Assembly: GCA_003162555.1 (NCBI GenBank)
Contig: PMNQ01000079.1
Location: forward strand, 1-8,971
Reading direction: 5' to 3'
Source of the DNA: Gammaproteobacteria bacterium
Lineage (GTDB): Bacteria > Pseudomonadota > Gammaproteobacteria > Steroidobacterales > Steroidobacteraceae
DNA length: 8,971 nucleotides
Under the pieces are notes generated by a model. The model was not told the DNA's origin, did no database searches, and saw nothing but the letters and a program-made list of their open reading frames with translations. This document shows, one piece after another, positions 7,349-8,971 of the stretch (its first letter is position 1; every line of letters starts with the position of its first letter). A program made the translations under genes and the position numbers.

Positions 7349-8302
7349 TCACTGCGCTGAATCCGGCGGCACCCGGCCGGTGGGGTGCAGCAGCACATCG
7401 TGCGGCCGGAACAGGTAGCGGCGCGCCACATCGAAGTAGGTCACGTACACGAGTCCGCCATTCTCGGCGATCAACCGCGCACGCTCGCGCCGGTAGCGTT
7501 TGTTGTACTGGTACCAGGGCATGCTGGGCTTCTCATGGTGCAGCGAGTGCAGGTTGTTGTAGAGGAACAGCGGCCCCAGGATCCAGGATTTTTCGACGAT
7601 TGCGACCCGCTGGCGCACCGCGGGCCGCGCACGATGTTCGGCAAAGGCGCGGATCAGCACCATGCCGCGGGCAGGCACCACGATGGCGAGCACATAGATC
7701 CATAGAGGCATGTGGCACACGAGTGTGACCCAGGCGATGACCGGTACACACCACAGCAGATGCTCAAGCCAGATGCCGCGAACCCGCTCGAGGTTGTCAT
7801 GCAATGCGTGCAGCTCGTGGCGCATGAACATGCCGATCCGCCAGAACGAGCCCAGCAGTACGCGGCCCGACAGAGTCTGCTGGATGTGCAGCACGGCGCG
7901 TGAGATCCGGCTCAAACGCGCCCAATCCTCGGCCGTCCAGTAATAGGTCTCCGGATCATCGAGTGGATCGGTGAGACGCTCGTCGTGGTGGTGCGTCAGA
8001 TGCAGGTGCCGGTAGCGCTTGTAGGGCAGCCACAGCGACAGCGGCACGATCGCCAGCAGTTGATTGAAGGCGGCCCAGCGCGTCGGATGCCCGTGGAGAA
8101 TCTCGTGTTGCAGTGAACTGTGCAGTGTGACCAGCGCCACGGCGAGCGGCACGATGATCCACAGCGACCAGTGGCCGTAGGCGTGAGTCACGGCCAGCCA
8201 GCCCGCGTAGGTGACCAGCACCAGCAACAGCGTCTGCCACTCCACGGCGGGCATGGCGCCGACCGGATCTGCTTTGACTGGAATCGCGCCGACTGAACTC
8301 AC
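7349..8302 (-). CDS. Membrane fatty-acid-desaturase-family di-iron protein
   Basis: The 317-residue product has the three histidine boxes of membrane di-iron desaturases/hydroxylases: H66-EIL-H70, H101-LT-HH (104-105) and H252-SL-HH (255-256) inside NNLHSLHHEKPSMPWY, plus an FAEHR motif with His223. Hydrophobic segments lie near 24-40, 45-62, 80-95 and 182-217, fitting an inner-membrane enzyme with cytoplasmic histidines. It should use O2 and an electron donor to desaturate or hydroxylate a substrate; the family name does not prove a fatty acyl substrate. The start is GTG at 8302, 18 bases after the stop of the upstream ABC permease, suggesting one transcript. Met17 at 8254 is a less likely start; no strong ribosome binding site is seen for either. 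No fused electron-transfer domain is present. Confidence 0.9.
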   Translation of the reverse strand: MSSVGAIPVKADPVGAMPAVEWQTLLLVLVTYAGWLAVTHAYGHWSLWIIVPLAVALVTLHSSLQHEILHGHPTRWAAFNQLLAIVPLSLWLPYKRYRHLHLTHHHDERLTDPLDDPETYYWTAEDWARLSRISRAVLHIQQTLSGRVLLGSFWRIGMFMRHELHALHDNLERVRGIWLEHLLWCVPVIAWVTLVCHMPLWIYVLAIVVPARGMVLIRAFAEHRARPAVRQRVAIVEKSWILGPLFLYNNLHSLHHEKPSMPWYQYNKRYRRERARLIAENGGLVYVTYFDVARRYLFRPHDVLLHPTGRVPPDSAQ

Positions 8303-8320
8303 TTCACACTGTATCCGCGT

Positions 8321-8971
8321 TCACTGCACATGGGCCGCCTTGCAGAGCCGATGCTCCAGCAAACCTACTGCATCATAAAGCAAAATGGCCATCAAGCCGG
8401 TGACCAGTCCGCCTTGCAGGATGAAAGCGGTGTTGTTCGACAGCAGGCCGGCGATGATCACCTCGCCCAGTCCCTTGGCGGCCACGGTCGAACCGATCGT
8501 TGCGGTGCCGATGTTGATGACCAGTGACAGACGAATCCCCTCGAGTATCAGCGGCAGCGCAATCGGCAGCTCCACGCGCAGCAGCCGCTGGCGTGCGCTC
8601 ATGCCCATGCCGCTGGCGGCTTCCAGCAATTCGCCGCTGCAGCGTTGCAGCCCGACCATGGTGTTCTCGAAGATGGGCAGCAATCCGTAGGCGAACAGCG
8701 CGATCAGCGTCGGAGCTTCCCCGAACCCGACCAGCGGCACCGCGACCGCGAGCACGGCGACCGGTGGAAATGTCTGGCCGATGTTGACGAGCGAGCGCGA
8801 CAGCGGCAGGAATTCCGCGCCGCTCGGGCGCGTGACCAGGATTCCGAGCCCGACGGCGACGATGGTGCTCGCGATCGCCGCGACGCATACCGTGGCCAGG
8901 TGCGCGAGTGTGAGCTGCAGCAGATTGCCCTGGTCATAGATAGCCGGGGCGCCGTATTCGGTCAGCGGCGC
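8321..8971 (-). CDS. Osmoprotectant-type ABC transporter permease, 5' end cut by window edge
   Basis: The frame is open from the right edge through 216 codons to TGA at 8321-8323. A GTG at 8755 is internal, since homologous sequence continues upstream of it. It resembles OpuBB/OpuCB/YehW permeases for glycine betaine, choline and related compounds. It has hydrophobic helices near visible residues 20-42, 58-82, 86-103, 140-165 and 178-202, the early TFPPVAVLAVAVPLVGFG segment, and the ATPase-docking EAA loop ELLEAASGMGMSARQRLLRVELPIALP (from 114; EAA-x-G core at 117-121). The NIGTATIGSTVAAKGLGE stretch is characteristic of this group. Probably only a few tens of N-terminal residues are missing. 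Its ATPase and binding protein would be expected beyond the right edge. The desaturase gene follows in the same direction. Confidence 0.92.
   Translation of the reverse strand, partial: APLTEYGAPAIYDQGNLLQLTLAHLATVCVAAIASTIVAVGLGILVTRPSGAEFLPLSRSLVNIGQTFPPVAVLAVAVPLVGFGEAPTLIALFAYGLLPIFENTMVGLQRCSGELLEAASGMGMSARQRLLRVELPIALPLILEGIRLSLVINIGTATIGSTVAAKGLGEVIIAGLLSNNTAFILQGGLVTGLMAILLYDAVGLLEHRLCKAAHVQ

Overview
The window is GC-rich DNA from a Gram-negative bacterium. A TonB-dependent outer-membrane receptor ending in Phe and a TPR-sulfotransferase suggest a proteobacterium, perhaps a Steroidobacter-like gammaproteobacterium or a sphingomonad/caulobacter relative. That placement is an impression from gene content, not a measurement. 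There are six protein genes, two of them cut by the window edges, and no rRNA, tRNA, CRISPR or insertion sequence that I can see.

Left part (1-4670, minus strand): a large TonB-dependent receptor (4670 to 1962, most likely starting at a TTG with a strong ribosome binding site) is followed by a textbook intrinsic terminator with a UUCG loop. Eight bases after its T-tract begins a TPR-sulfotransferase gene that runs off the left edge. That gene is the only open frame on either strand that makes biological sense across 1-1894. The many other open frames there are antisense or out-of-frame shadows.

Middle (4671-4931): a 261-bp divergent intergenic region with two imperfect dyads and no convincing promoter.

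Right part (4932-8971): two converging transcription units. On the plus strand, an MttB-superfamily (trimethylamine/quaternary-amine methyltransferase-like) gene overlaps by 4 bp a PhnD-like substrate-binding-fold gene that has no signal peptide. On the minus strand, an osmoprotectant-type (OpuBB/YehW-like) ABC permease, cut by the right edge, is followed after 18 bp by a membrane di-iron fatty-acid-desaturase-family gene. A GC hairpin sits between the converging ends.

The right-hand genes look like a locus for uptake and processing of a methylated amine or betaine: a permease, a methyltransferase-family enzyme, a ligand-binding-fold protein and a membrane oxygenase/desaturase. No corrinoid protein, transporter ATPase or regulator is visible, so the pathway is incomplete here and its substrate is unknown. 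The receptor and sulfotransferase may or may not belong to the same function.
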